Source: Ancylobacter sonchi (GTDB taxonomy: Bacteria > Pseudomonadota > Alphaproteobacteria > Rhizobiales > Xanthobacteraceae). Taken from it: a stretch of DNA of 64,000 bases. Made by a program: the position numbers and the translations under genes. Within the stretch, counting starts at the first letter, position 1. Each line of letters starts with the position of its first letter. The stretch covers positions 118,246 to 182,245 of the forward strand of contig NZ_JAHBGF010000033.1 in the NCBI RefSeq assembly GCF_018390695.1, in the 5' to 3' direction. The notes below the pieces were generated by a model. That model was not told the DNA's origin, searched no databases, and was given only the letters and a program-made list of their open reading frames with translations. Below, in pieces: positions 42,077-51,226 of this stretch.

Positions 42077-43195
42077 ATGCGTCACCTCAGGAAGGTTGTT
42101 CTCGGCTCGGCGGTGCTTCTCGTCGCCGGCGGCGTCGGCTTCATCATGTTTGCGCGCCCGGGACCGGCGACGCCGGCTCCGGAAGATCCGCGCCAGGCGC
42201 CCCCGCTGGTGCGTACCGCCGAGGTGCGCCCCGCAACAGCCTCGGAGCGCGCCTTCACCGGGGTGATTTCGGCCCGCGTGCAGGGCAATCTTGGCTTCCG
42301 CGTCAACGGCAAGATCGTCGAGCGTCTGGTGGATGTCGGCGAACGCGTCGTGGCGGGACAGCCGCTGATGCGCATCGATCCCAAGGATCTTGAACTCGCC
42401 CGCACCGCCCGCGACAACGCTGTGGCGGCGGCGCAGGCGCAGGTGGTCCAGGCCGAGGCGGATGAGACGCGCTATAGCCGCCTCGTCGCCGATGGTTGGA
42501 CGCCGAGGCAACGCTATGAGCAGGCAAGAGCGGCGCTCGACACCGCCCGCGCCCAGCTCGAGGCGGCCCGCGCCGAAGCCGAGGTGGCGCGCAACGAAAC
42601 CGGCTACGCCGAGCTGCGCGCCGATGCCGATGGCACGGTGGTGGAGACCCTGGGCGAACCCGGCCAGGTGGTCTCTGCCGGTCAGGTTGTCATCCGCCTC
42701 GCCCATGCCGGCGCCCGCGAAGCCACGGTGAACCTGCCGGAAACCTCCCGCCCCATCGTGGGCAGCGGGGCTGAAGCCAGGGTGTATGGTATCGGGACCG
42801 GACGTTCGCACGCGCAATTACGGCAGTTGTCGGATTCCGCCGACCCGACGACCCGCACCTATGAGGCACGCTATGTGCTGGACGGCGAGGCCGCACAGGC
42901 CCCGCTCGGCGCTACCGTGACTGTTTGGCTGGCGCGTACCGATGACGCGGGTAAGGCGGAGACCGAAATCCCTCTCGGCGCCATCCTTGACGACGGGCGC
43001 TCCAGCGGCGTCTGGGTCATTGGCCCCGATAGCTCTACCGTCGCCCGGCGAGCGGTCGCCATCCGCCGTCTCGGGGAGGAAACCGCGGTCGTCACCGGCC
43101 TCGATCCCGGCGAAACCATCGTGGCGCTCGGCGCCCATCTCCTTCATGAAGGCGACCGCGTGCGTGCGGCCGAGACCCGGACCGCCGCCCAATGA
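42077..43195 (+). CDS. RND efflux periplasmic adaptor (membrane fusion protein)
   Basis: A 372-residue adaptor. An N-terminal hydrophobic segment (about residues 6-28) serves as signal or anchor. The order barrel-lipoyl-coiled coil is visible: 'GNLGFRVNGKIVERLVDVGE' is the first lipoyl half, the Ala/Arg/Glu-rich stretch from about 116 to 175 forms a helical hairpin, and 'YAELRADADGTVVETLGEPG' is the second half. GGGAGCGG precedes the ATG. It overlaps the pump gene by four bases. Confidence 0.9.
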   Translation: MRHLRKVVLGSAVLLVAGGVGFIMFARPGPATPAPEDPRQAPPLVRTAEVRPATASERAFTGVISARVQGNLGFRVNGKIVERLVDVGERVVAGQPLMRIDPKDLELARTARDNAVAAAQAQVVQAEADETRYSRLVADGWTPRQRYEQARAALDTARAQLEAARAEAEVARNETGYAELRADADGTVVETLGEPGQVVSAGQVVIRLAHAGAREATVNLPETSRPIVGSGAEARVYGIGTGRSHAQLRQLSDSADPTTRTYEARYVLDGEAAQAPLGATVTVWLARTDDAGKAETEIPLGAILDDGRSSGVWVIGPDSSTVARRAVAIRRLGEETAVVTGLDPGETIVALGAHLLHEGDRVRAAETRTAAQ

Positions 43196-46100
43196 CCGGT
43201 TTCAATCTCTCCGCTCTCGCCGTCCGCGAGCGGGCGATCACCTTGTTCTTCCTCATCGGAATCGCGCTGGCCGGCACCTTCGCCTTCCTCAAGCTGGGTC
43301 GGGCGGAAGACCCTTCCTTCACGGTGAAGGTGCTGACCGTCACCGTCGCCTGGCCTGGCGCCACTGCCGAGGAGATGCAGGAACTCGTCACCGAGCCGCT
43401 GGAGAAGCGGCTGCAGGAGCTGCGCTGGTACGACCGTGTCGAGGCGCTGATGCGCCCGGGCCTCGCTTTCCTCACCGTGACGCTGCGCGACGACACGCCG
43501 CCCGCCGAGGTGCCCGAGCAGTTCTACCAGGCCCGCAAGAAGATGGGCGACGAGGCCCGCAATCTGCCGACCGGTGCCGTCGGTCCCTTCGTGAACGACG
43601 AGTATTCCGACGTCACCTTCGCGCTCTACGCGCTGCGCGCCCCCGGCATGGCGCCGCGCCTGCTGGTCCGGCAGGCGGAGGCGATCCGCCAGCGTTTGCT
43701 GCACGTGCCGGGCGTCAACAAGGTGAACATTCTCGGCGAGCGTCCCGAGCGCATCTTCGTCGCGTTCTCCTATCCGCGGCTCGCCACGCTGGGCATCTCG
43801 GCACAGGACCTCTTCACGGCCCTGGCGCGGCAGAACGCCATCACTCCTGCCGGATCCATCGACGCCGACGGCCCGCAGGTGATCGTGCGCCTCGAGGGTG
43901 CCTATGACGACCTGCAGAAGATCCGCGACACGCCGGTGGTCGCCGGCGGACGCACGCTGAAGCTCTCGGACATCGCCGAGGTGACCCGCGGCTACGAGGA
44001 TCCGCCGACCTTCCTCATCCGCAACCAGCAGGAGCCGGCATTGGCGCTCGGCGTCGTCATGCGGACCGGCTGGAACGGGCTCGATCTGGGCAAGGCCCTG
44101 GAGGCCGAGACGGCGAAGATCGCCGGCCGGCTGCCGCTCGGCATCACGCTGGCCAAGATCACCGACCAGGCGGTGAACATCACCGAGTCGGTGAACGAGT
44201 TCATGCTGAAATTCTTCATGGCGCTCGGCGTGGTGCTGCTGGTGAGCCTGCTCAGCCTCGGCTGGCGGGTTGGCATCGTGGTGGCCGCGGCCGTGCCGCT
44301 CACCCTCGCCGCCGTCTTCGTCATCATGCTGGAGACCGGCCGCTTCTTCGATCGCATCACGCTCGGCGCGCTCATCCTCGGGCTCGGCCTGCTCGTCGAC
44401 GACGCCATCATCGCCATCGAGGTGATGGTGGTGAAGATGGAGGAGGGCATGGACCGCATCAAGGCGGCCGCCTATGCCTGGAGCCATACGGCGGGGCCGA
44501 TGCTGTCGGGCACGCTGGTGACGATCATCGGCCTGATGCCGGTTGGCTTCGCGCATTCCTCGGCCGGCGAATATGCCGGCAACATCTTCTGGATCGTTGC
44601 TTTCGCGCTGATCGTCTCATGGTTCGTGGCGGTGGCCTTCACACCCTATCTCGGTGTGAAGCTGCTGCCCGATATCAAGCCCATCGAGGGCGGTCATCAC
44701 GCCATCTACGGCACGCCGAGCTACCGGCGGCTGCGCGCCATGATTTCCTGGGCGGTACGGCACAAATTCGTCGTCGCCGGCGCGGTGGTGCTGGTCTTTG
44801 CCGTATCGGTGGTCGGCATGGGCAAGGTGCGCCAGCAGTTTTTCCCGGTCTCCGACCGGTCGGAAGTGCTGGTGGAGGTGCGGCTGCCGGAAGGAACCAG
44901 CATCGCCGTCACCGAGGGAGCCGTGAAGCAGGTGGAGGGCTGGCTGCGTCAGCAGCCGGAAGTCGAGATCGTCACCTCCTATATCGGCCAGGGCGCGCCG
45001 CGCTTCTTCCTCGCCATGGCGCCGGAACTGCCGGATCCGGCCTTCGCCAAGATCGTGGTGCTGACGCCCGACGCCGAGGCCCGCGAGGCGCTGAAGCTGA
45101 AGCTGCGCCAGGCAGTGGCCGAGGGCCTGGCGCCGGCCGCCTATCTGCGTGTGACCCAGCTGGTGTTCGGGCCGTACACACCGTTCCCGGTCGAGTTCCG
45201 CCTGCGTGGCCCCGATTCCGTCGTGTTGCGCGGTATCGCCGACGAGGCGCTCGCCCTCATGCGCGCCAATCCCAACACCCGGCAGGCCAACCAGGACTGG
45301 GGACGGCGCGCGCCGACACTGCGCTTCGTGCTCGACCAGGACCGGCTGCGGCTCATTGGCCTTTCCCCGGCCGAGGCGGCGCAGCAGCTGCAATTCCTGC
45401 TCACCGGCGTGACGGTCACGCAGGTGCGCGAGGACATCCGCACCGTCGACATCGTCGCGCGAAGCGCGGGTGAGGAGCGTCTCGACCCGGCGCGCCTGTC
45501 CGACTTCACTCTCACCTCGCGGGACGGCAAGCTGATCCCGCTGGACCAGATCGGCCATGTGGAAGTCCGCATGGAAGAACCAATCCTCAAACGCCGCGAC
45601 CGCATCCCCACCATCACCCTGCGCTCCGATATCGCCGAGGGTTTGCAGCCGCCGGAAGTGTCGAAGGAACTGATGGCCGCCTTCCAGCCGCTGATGGATC
45701 GCCTGCCGGAGGGCTACAGCCTGGAGATGGCCGGCTCCATCGAGGAGGCGGGCAAGGCGAACGTGGCGCTCGCCGCCGTCTTCCCGCTCATGCTCGCGCT
45801 GATGCTGGCGGTGATCATGGTGCAGGTGCGCTCGTTCTCGGCGACGGCCATGGTCATGCTGACCGCGCCGCTCGGCCTCGTCGGCGCGGTGCCGACGCTG
45901 CTGGTCTTCGACCAGCCCTTCGGCTTCAACGCCATCCTCGGCCTGATCGGCCTCGCCGGCATCCTGATGCGCAACACGCTGATCCTCATCGGCCAGATCC
46001 ATACCAACCAACAGGAAGGGCTGGACGCCTATCACGCGGTGGTGGAAGCCACGGTGCAGCGCGCCCGGCCGGTGCTCCTCACGGCGCTGGCGGCGGTACT

Positions 46101-46320
46101 GGCCTTCATCCCGCTGACGCATTCGGTGTTCTGGGGTTCGCTCGCCTACACGCTGATCGGCGGCACGGCGGTCGGCACGGTGCTCATCCTCATCTTCCTG
46201 CCGGCGCTTTATGCCATCTGGTTCCGTGTGCGGGCGCCGGCGCCATCGCGCACGCCCCATGATGCCGCGCCCCACGATCCGGCGGCCGCCGCCGATCGCC
46301 TGTTGGCCGCCGGCGAGTAG
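43192..46320 (+). CDS. RND efflux pump, inner-membrane transporter
   Basis: A 1042-residue proton-driven pump of the AcrB/HAE1 superfamily, with a first helix at about residues 11-33, a large periplasmic domain, a helix block near 335-560, a second periplasmic domain and a final helix block from about 855. Asp403-Asp404 in 'GLGLLVDDAIIAIEVMVVKM' is the proton-relay pair of helix 4. Together with the adaptor it should export toxic organic compounds. No outer-membrane TolC-type gene follows, so a channel encoded elsewhere must be used. Confidence 0.92.
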   Translation: MTGFNLSALAVRERAITLFFLIGIALAGTFAFLKLGRAEDPSFTVKVLTVTVAWPGATAEEMQELVTEPLEKRLQELRWYDRVEALMRPGLAFLTVTLRDDTPPAEVPEQFYQARKKMGDEARNLPTGAVGPFVNDEYSDVTFALYALRAPGMAPRLLVRQAEAIRQRLLHVPGVNKVNILGERPERIFVAFSYPRLATLGISAQDLFTALARQNAITPAGSIDADGPQVIVRLEGAYDDLQKIRDTPVVAGGRTLKLSDIAEVTRGYEDPPTFLIRNQQEPALALGVVMRTGWNGLDLGKALEAETAKIAGRLPLGITLAKITDQAVNITESVNEFMLKFFMALGVVLLVSLLSLGWRVGIVVAAAVPLTLAAVFVIMLETGRFFDRITLGALILGLGLLVDDAIIAIEVMVVKMEEGMDRIKAAAYAWSHTAGPMLSGTLVTIIGLMPVGFAHSSAGEYAGNIFWIVAFALIVSWFVAVAFTPYLGVKLLPDIKPIEGGHHAIYGTPSYRRLRAMISWAVRHKFVVAGAVVLVFAVSVVGMGKVRQQFFPVSDRSEVLVEVRLPEGTSIAVTEGAVKQVEGWLRQQPEVEIVTSYIGQGAPRFFLAMAPELPDPAFAKIVVLTPDAEAREALKLKLRQAVAEGLAPAAYLRVTQLVFGPYTPFPVEFRLRGPDSVVLRGIADEALALMRANPNTRQANQDWGRRAPTLRFVLDQDRLRLIGLSPAEAAQQLQFLLTGVTVTQVREDIRTVDIVARSAGEERLDPARLSDFTLTSRDGKLIPLDQIGHVEVRMEEPILKRRDRIPTITLRSDIAEGLQPPEVSKELMAAFQPLMDRLPEGYSLEMAGSIEEAGKANVALAAVFPLMLALMLAVIMVQVRSFSATAMVMLTAPLGLVGAVPTLLVFDQPFGFNAILGLIGLAGILMRNTLILIGQIHTNQQEGLDAYHAVVEATVQRARPVLLTALAAVLAFIPLTHSVFWGSLAYTLIGGTAVGTVLILIFLPALYAIWFRVRAPAPSRTPHDAAPHDPAAAADRLLAAGE

Positions 46321-46734
46321 ACGGTTGGGTTGGGTGGCCGGAGTTTGTCGCCGAGTGGCGCGGGATTGGATCGCCTCGGTGGGGGCGGGCTGGCCTCCCA
46401 ATCCGCGTGCTGGCTGAGCCCATGCGCTTCTGCAGCGGGCACGTCTTGCGTAGGCCGGCACCGGCCGATGGCGCAAGCATGCCACGGCCAAGCTGTCGAA
46501 CCGTTTCCCTTAGCGAGAAGGGGGGGCGACGCCCTGGATGTCAATCAAGAGGCGCAATCACGGCGCGGACCAGCAATACCGGTCAGATCATCGTCCACGC
46601 ATCCGTTCTCGCGCAGGATATTCCGCAAGAGGTCGGTGCGACGTGACATCTCTCAGATCGTAGAGATGTCTGCAGTATCTCAATGAACCATTGAAAACTA
46701 AACTCGTCAGTCTTGCCCCTCTCCTCGACACTCT
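46321..46734. other. Intergenic region without a supported gene
   Basis: This stretch of 414 bases lies between the convergent RND and GntR genes. Open frames on both strands are rich in Arg, Pro and Ser with no family pattern, so I call none. The only clear structure is the inverted repeat at 46645-46670. Confidence 0.4.
46645..46670. terminator. Nine-base perfect inverted repeat downstream of the GntR gene
   Basis: gacatctct (46645-46653) and agagatgtc (46662-46670) with an eight-base loop lie about 65 bases beyond the GntR stop. There is no T-run on either side, so it may be a weak terminator, an RNA-stability element or a binding site. Confidence 0.35.
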
Positions 46735-47457
46735 CTATCGAGGCCGCCGGGCTCCGTCCGACTCTATGTCCTTGATCAGCGACAGATAGCGCTCGACGGC
46801 CTTGTGGAACTTGGCCTGCCAAATTCTTTGCGCTTCCTCGCAGTTACCATCGCGGACCGCCTCGTAGAGCTTGACGACGTATTTTTCCGAGTCGCCTTTA
46901 CGGTCAGTGTAGACGACGGAAAGTAGATTATTGAAGCGCCTGACATCCCCCGTGAGCTCGGAGAAGTATCGCATCGTGCGCTGAAGCCCGGTGGCATCGA
47001 TGATCGCTTGCTGGAATTCGAAGTCGTTCATCACCGTATGTGATTGATCCTCGAGCGTCGCATATTTCGTCGAATTCTGGGCAAGCTTCTCAAGCCGCTT
47101 GAGCACGCTCGGCGATACCCTGCCGGGTTCCGACAGCAGATGGTCGAGCGCAATCCTGCCAAGCGCCATCCGGATATTGTAGACGTCGATGACGCTGTGC
47201 GGGTCCACCGCGCTGACCGAGGCGCCTTTGTTGCGCTGGATATCGACGAATCCCTCGCGGGCCAGAAGGCGCAATGCCTCGCGCACGGGATGCCGCGAGA
47301 CATTCAGCATGTCGGTCAGTTGCTGCTCCACCAGCCGATCACCCGGCTTGAAATGCCCGGCGATGATGGCGTTGCGGATCTGCTCGGCAGCAAACTGCGT
47401 GCTTTCCTGCTGTGTCATGGGAGTCAGAATGGCGCTGGTCGCGCTTGCTTGTCGCAT
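46735..47457 (-). CDS. GntR-family transcriptional regulator, FadR/FCD subfamily
   Basis: A 240-residue regulator. The winged helix spans about residues 20-85, with 'VEQQLTDMLNVSRHPVREAL' as the recognition region. The C-terminal half is an all-helical FCD ligand domain ('YATLEDQSHTVMNDFEFQQA', 'LYEAVRDGNCEEAQRIWQAK'), which usually binds a carboxylic acid and a metal. ATG 47457 has AGGG eight bases upstream. It is the last gene of the minus-strand catabolic array and is the obvious candidate to bind the shared operator at 57502 and 56753. Confidence 0.88.
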   Translation of the reverse strand: MRQASATSAILTPMTQQESTQFAAEQIRNAIIAGHFKPGDRLVEQQLTDMLNVSRHPVREALRLLAREGFVDIQRNKGASVSAVDPHSVIDVYNIRMALGRIALDHLLSEPGRVSPSVLKRLEKLAQNSTKYATLEDQSHTVMNDFEFQQAIIDATGLQRTMRYFSELTGDVRRFNNLLSVVYTDRKGDSEKYVVKLYEAVRDGNCEEAQRIWQAKFHKAVERYLSLIKDIESDGARRPR

Positions 47458-47501
47458 CGAGAACCCTATAGGCGACCGCTGGAGATCGGCTGCGCGCCAT
47501 C

Positions 47502-47523
47502 AAAGATGTAGATTATATACGAA
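47502..47523. promoter_or_regulatory. Possible GntR site overlapping the gntR promoter
   Basis: Read on the minus strand, a perfect TATAAT (plus positions 47512-47517) is followed by an ATCTACA core that also occurs in the two strong operators at 56753 and 57502. The match outside the core is poor. It would fit autoregulation of the gene starting at 47457. Confidence 0.35.
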
Positions 47524-47605
47524 CCCGATCGCTCGATGAGAAGCCCGTCGCGAGGAGATCCACGCGGAATAAGTGCAGAAACAAAATCCGCCCGTCCACT
47601 CGGCG

Positions 47606-48685
47606 TCATCTGGCTGACAACTCCGTATCGCGCGTCACGTAGTTGCGTTGCAGGACCCAGTCCGCATCGCTGAACCGATCCCGTGCAAAATTGAACTGAT
47701 GCCAATACGGATAGATGGAAGGAATGGCGCTGACATCGTCGAGCCGCCTCGTTTCCTCTGGCGTCAACTCCAGTTCGACCGCCGCGATATTGTCCCGGAA
47801 ATGCGCTGCCGTGAGGCCTCCGACGACCAGCGATGTGATGGCCGGGCGATCCAGCAGCCATGCGAGGGCGACCTGCGCAGCGGTGACGCCGCGGGCATCG
47901 GCAATCGCCACGAGTTCGTCGACGATGCGCCAGAGCCGTTCCCCATCGCGTATGGGAGGCTCGGTCCAACCCTTGGCCTGCCTCGATCCGGGCGGTGTCG
48001 GCTGGCCGCGACGATGCGCACCCGTCAAGAGACCGCCAGCGAGCGGGCTCCAGACGAGCACCCCGAGGCCCTGGTCCACCGAAATTGGTAATAGTTCGTA
48101 TTCGGCTTCGCGTGCTTCCAGCGTGTAATGTATCTGCTGTGTAACGAAGCGCTGATATCCATAGCTGTCGCTTGTGCCGAGCGCCTTCATGAGCTGCCAG
48201 CCGGTATAGTTCGAGCAGCCGATGTAGCGGATCTTGCCCGCAGTCACGAGAGTGTCCAGCGCGTGCAGCATTTCCTGCAGTGGCGTCAACCCATCCCATT
48301 CATGCATGTAGTATATGTCGATGACGTCGGTCTTCAGACGTTTCAGGCTCTTCTCGCACTCGCGGATCAAGTGATAGCGCGAGACGCCTTCATCGTTGGG
48401 CCCGCTTCCGATGCGCATCCGTGCCTTCGAGGAGATCAGCACCTCCTGACGGCGGCTGCCGAGCGCTTCGGCAAGGATTTCCTCGGAACGTCCGGTGGAA
48501 TACATGTTCGACGTGTCGAACACGTTGATACCGGCATCGAGGCAGAAACCGACGAGCTTGCGCGCCTCGTCCACGCCGTGGCTGCCCGCGGCCGAGAACA
48601 TGCCTTCCCCGCCGAATGTGAAGGTGCCCATGCTCAATACGGACACCTTGAGGCCAGTTCTGCCCAGAGTGCGATACTTCATCAT
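47606..48685 (-). CDS. Aldo/keto reductase
   Basis: A 359-residue aldo/keto reductase. The catalytic residues are Asp57, Tyr62, Lys87 and His128 ('DIYYMHEWDGLTPLQEML'). The C-terminal loop is somewhat long for the family. It lies between the lactonase gene and gntR in a collinear array. Reduction of a sugar-derived aldehyde or ketone, or the reverse oxidation, is likely. Confidence 0.85.
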   Translation of the reverse strand: MMKYRTLGRTGLKVSVLSMGTFTFGGEGMFSAAGSHGVDEARKLVGFCLDAGINVFDTSNMYSTGRSEEILAEALGSRRQEVLISSKARMRIGSGPNDEGVSRYHLIRECEKSLKRLKTDVIDIYYMHEWDGLTPLQEMLHALDTLVTAGKIRYIGCSNYTGWQLMKALGTSDSYGYQRFVTQQIHYTLEAREAEYELLPISVDQGLGVLVWSPLAGGLLTGAHRRGQPTPPGSRQAKGWTEPPIRDGERLWRIVDELVAIADARGVTAAQVALAWLLDRPAITSLVVGGLTAAHFRDNIAAVELELTPEETRRLDDVSAIPSIYPYWHQFNFARDRFSDADWVLQRNYVTRDTELSAR

Positions 48686-48717
48686 CCAGACTCTCTTCTC
48701 GCGTGGCGAGTGGGTAC

Positions 48718-49632
48718 TTACTTTACGCCGGCAGCGCGTGTGTTCAGATAGACGGCGTAGAGGCTGCTGCTGGCCGTAATGAAAAGGCGGTTGAACTTTG
48801 GGCCGCCGAAGGCAATGTTCGCGACCGGCTCCGGGATCAGGATCTTCCCAAGCAGATCGCCGGTATTGGCGTAGCAGTGGACACCATCGCCGGCGGATAC
48901 CCAGATGTTCCCGTCGATATCGAGCCGGATGCCGTCGGGAATGCCTGGATCGATATCTGCCAGTACCCCCCGGGACGTCAGCTGCCCCTCCGCGCCAACC
49001 GAGAATTTCCGGATATGATGCGGCTTGTCCGAGCCATGGGAGCGCCCGCTGTCGGCGATGTAGAGCGTCGTCTCGTCGGCCGAGAAGGCGAGCCCGTTCG
49101 GCATGTCGAAGTCGTCCGCGACCACAGAGAGTTCGCTGCTCAGCGGATCAAGGCGGTAGACGTTCCGCGCGCCCGTCTCGCTTTCAGCCTTGTGCCCTTC
49201 ATAATCCGTCAGGATGCCGTAGAGGGGATCCGTGAACCACACGGCTCCGTCGGAACTCACCACGACGTCGTTGGGGGAATTCAAACGTTTGCCCCGATAG
49301 TTATCCGCCAGAACCGTTATGCTGCCGTCATATTCGGTCCGGGTGACGCGCCGGGCTCCGTGCTCGCATGAGATGAGCCGACCTTCACGGTCGCGGGTAT
49401 TTCCATTCGAGAAATTGGATGGATACCGGAAGATGTCGACATGGCCACTCTGCTCGTCCCACTTCAGCATCCGGTTGTTTGGTATGTCGCTGAAGATCAG
49501 GCAGCGTCCATCAGCGAAATAGACTGGCCCTTCGGCCCAGCGCGTGCCGCTGTACAGGCGCTCAAGCTGGCACACCGGAATGATGAACGTGCTGAAGCGC
49601 GGGTCCAGCGCCTCGAAATAAGCAGTGCTCAC
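48718..49632 (-). CDS. SMP-30/gluconolactonase-type beta-propeller lactonase
   Basis: A 304-residue six-bladed propeller hydrolase with a GTG start preceded by GGGAGG. The metal ligands align with those of SMP-30: Glu34 in 'WAEGPVYFADGR', Asn179 in 'DMPNGLAFS' and Asp233 in 'GIPDGIRLD', with Asn121 in 'LNSPNDVVVS' near the substrate. No signal peptide is seen, so it acts in the cytoplasm. It should open an aldonolactone or a related lactone made by the pathway's oxidising enzymes. Confidence 0.87.
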   Translation of the reverse strand: MSTAYFEALDPRFSTFIIPVCQLERLYSGTRWAEGPVYFADGRCLIFSDIPNNRMLKWDEQSGHVDIFRYPSNFSNGNTRDREGRLISCEHGARRVTRTEYDGSITVLADNYRGKRLNSPNDVVVSSDGAVWFTDPLYGILTDYEGHKAESETGARNVYRLDPLSSELSVVADDFDMPNGLAFSADETTLYIADSGRSHGSDKPHHIRKFSVGAEGQLTSRGVLADIDPGIPDGIRLDIDGNIWVSAGDGVHCYANTGDLLGKILIPEPVANIAFGGPKFNRLFITASSSLYAVYLNTRAAGVK

Positions 49633-49690
49633 GATGGAAACCTCCCATGCGGCCGGTCGGCCTCTCCTCCGCCGGCGCGTCTTTTGACGT

Positions 49691-50638
49691 TCAAGCCATC
49701 TGGGCTCCGAGGACGCGTTTCTTCGCCGACACGAAGGATGCGAGGCAGCGGTCGCGCCAGCCGCGCTTCTCGGCCAGCTTCTCCGCCGGCGTCACGGCGC
49801 GCATCGCGGCGTCGATGCTTGCCACCAGTTGCGGAGACCAGCTGCGCGGATCCGCCTGCTCCCTTGCGAGGTTCTCGTACATGGGGCCGAGGTTCCGGCA
49901 ATACTCCGAGACACCCTGGCTCGCATTGAGGTCGATGGTTTCAAATGGCCCCATGAAGAACCAGCGGAGGCCCAGCCCATCCTTCATCGCCTTGTCGACG
50001 GCATCGACGTCACAGACGCCGTCCTCGACGAGGCGAAACGCCTCCCCGAGAACCGCGCTCTGCAGGCGATTGACGAGGAAGCCATTGATCTCGCGGGTCA
50101 GCGTCACAGGGGACTGGCCGATGGCCCGCATCAGCACCACAGCGCGTTCCACGGCAGAAGCCTCGGTCCATGGAGCGGGGATGATCTCGACGAGCGGGAT
50201 CAGATGCGGCGGATTGATCGGGTGAACCACCAGGCAGCGTCCGGCGTTACGAAGCCCCTCCGTAAAGGAGGAGGCCGGCAACCCCGACGTGGAACTGCCG
50301 ATCACTGTCGGGAATGAGACGAGCTCATCCAGTGTCCTGTAGAAGGACCGCTTGATTTCAACCCGCTCCGGCAGGCTTTCCTGGATGTAGTCGACGCTCG
50401 CGACCGCCTCTGCCAAATCCGTCGTGGTGTGAAGCCGCCCCATCACCATCTCGATGGGGTCCGGCCCAGCCAGACCTTCCTTCGCTAGGTCATCCAAAGC
50501 CTGCCGTACGAACGCCGTCGTGGCCGCCAGAGCATCTTCGGAAATGTCGAAGACCCGAACGCCGTAACCTGCGCGTGCAAATACCAGAGCCCAGGAAGAC
50601 CCGACGACTCCCGTGCCAAGAACCGCTACCGTCGCCAT
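49691..50638 (-). CDS. 3-hydroxyacyl-CoA-dehydrogenase-like 3-hydroxyacid dehydrogenase
   Basis: A 315-residue NAD-dependent enzyme. ATG 50638 has GGGGAGA upstream and places the Rossmann motif 'VAVLGTGVVGSSWALVFARA' at the N-terminus; the open frame to 50686 adds 16 residues. His139 in 'VVHPINPPHLIPLVEI' and the following Glu form the catalytic dyad of this family. The short form without a CoA-type partner domain resembles L-gulonate 3-dehydrogenase and carnitine dehydrogenase, which oxidise free 3-hydroxyacids. That fits a pathway that produces 3-oxo acids. Confidence 0.82.
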   Translation of the reverse strand: MATVAVLGTGVVGSSWALVFARAGYGVRVFDISEDALAATTAFVRQALDDLAKEGLAGPDPIEMVMGRLHTTTDLAEAVASVDYIQESLPERVEIKRSFYRTLDELVSFPTVIGSSTSGLPASSFTEGLRNAGRCLVVHPINPPHLIPLVEIIPAPWTEASAVERAVVLMRAIGQSPVTLTREINGFLVNRLQSAVLGEAFRLVEDGVCDVDAVDKAMKDGLGLRWFFMGPFETIDLNASQGVSEYCRNLGPMYENLAREQADPRSWSPQLVASIDAAMRAVTPAEKLAEKRGWRDRCLASFVSAKKRVLGAQMA

Positions 50639-50738
50639 CGGCGTTTCTCCCCGTACCGCAGTATTCGTGGTTGTTTTTTTGAGCACCCGTTCTCGCGTAT
50701 GGCCGCAGCGCGGGCCGATAGGGAGAGCTAGGCAATGT

Positions 50739-50763
50739 GCATCGGCGCATCATGCGCCGATGC
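50739..50763. other. Perfect hairpin after the RidA-family gene
   Basis: Two 12-base arms, gcatcggcgcat (50739-50750) and atgcgccgatgc (50752-50763), are almost contiguous. On the minus strand the hairpin lies 18 bases beyond the RidA-family stop and upstream of the dehydrogenase gene. There is no T-run, so RNA stabilisation or partial attenuation is more likely than full termination. Confidence 0.5.
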
Positions 50764-50781
50764 GTTCGTCGTCCCTTCCGA

Positions 50782-51201
50782 TCAGAGCGAGATGGATAGA
50801 TTCTTGACGGCAAGGGCCCCCGCGCCGCGATAGGCGGTGACTTCGATTTCGAAGAGATACTCAGGGCCGCCAAGCGGGCCGCAACTGACGCAGCTTGCGG
50901 GATCTACGCCGCGGAACACCTCGCCCATGTATGCCATCACGTCGGGCACGTCTTCCTGCCGGGTGATGAAAATCCGCCGGCGCACGACGTCGGCAAGGCT
51001 GCAGTCGACGGCCGCCAGCGCGCCCTCGACATTCTTCATGGCGTTCCGCGCCTGCTCCAGCGTGGTTGCCGGCATGATGCGCGTCGCGAAGTCCCGGCCG
51101 GAGGTGAGGGACATGAAGATCCAGTTGTCCAGTGCGACGACGCGCGAATAGCTCTCCTTGTGCTCAAGGATGCTACCCGATTTCAGCTTTACGAGTTCCA
51201 T
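50782..51201 (-). CDS. RidA/YjgF/UK114-family protein, RutC-like, lacking the catalytic Arg
   Basis: A 139-residue trimeric-fold protein. The family core 'ARNAMKNVEGALAAVDCSLA' and the C-terminal 'EYLFEIEVTAYRG' are present. The region equivalent to the Pro-Ala-Arg-Ser-Cys loop reads 'DPASCVSCGPLGGP', without the arginine that RidA needs to deaminate enamines and imines. The Cys-x2-Cys-Gly pattern recalls RutC of the pyrimidine (Rut) pathway. It may hydrolyse or bind another reactive intermediate. It lies 25 bases after the SDR gene stop in the array. Confidence 0.83.
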   Translation of the reverse strand: MELVKLKSGSILEHKESYSRVVALDNWIFMSLTSGRDFATRIMPATTLEQARNAMKNVEGALAAVDCSLADVVRRRIFITRQEDVPDVMAYMGEVFRGVDPASCVSCGPLGGPEYLFEIEVTAYRGAGALAVKNLSISL

Positions 51202-51226
51202 TGCGGCTTCCGATGCGGTTCGGGCT

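Noticed and set aside
46330-46686. Open frames of 79-118 codons between the RND and GntR genes.
   Set aside because: The translations are Arg/Ser/Pro-rich without motifs. I considered a transposase remnant, but found no recognisable catalytic segment or terminal repeats.
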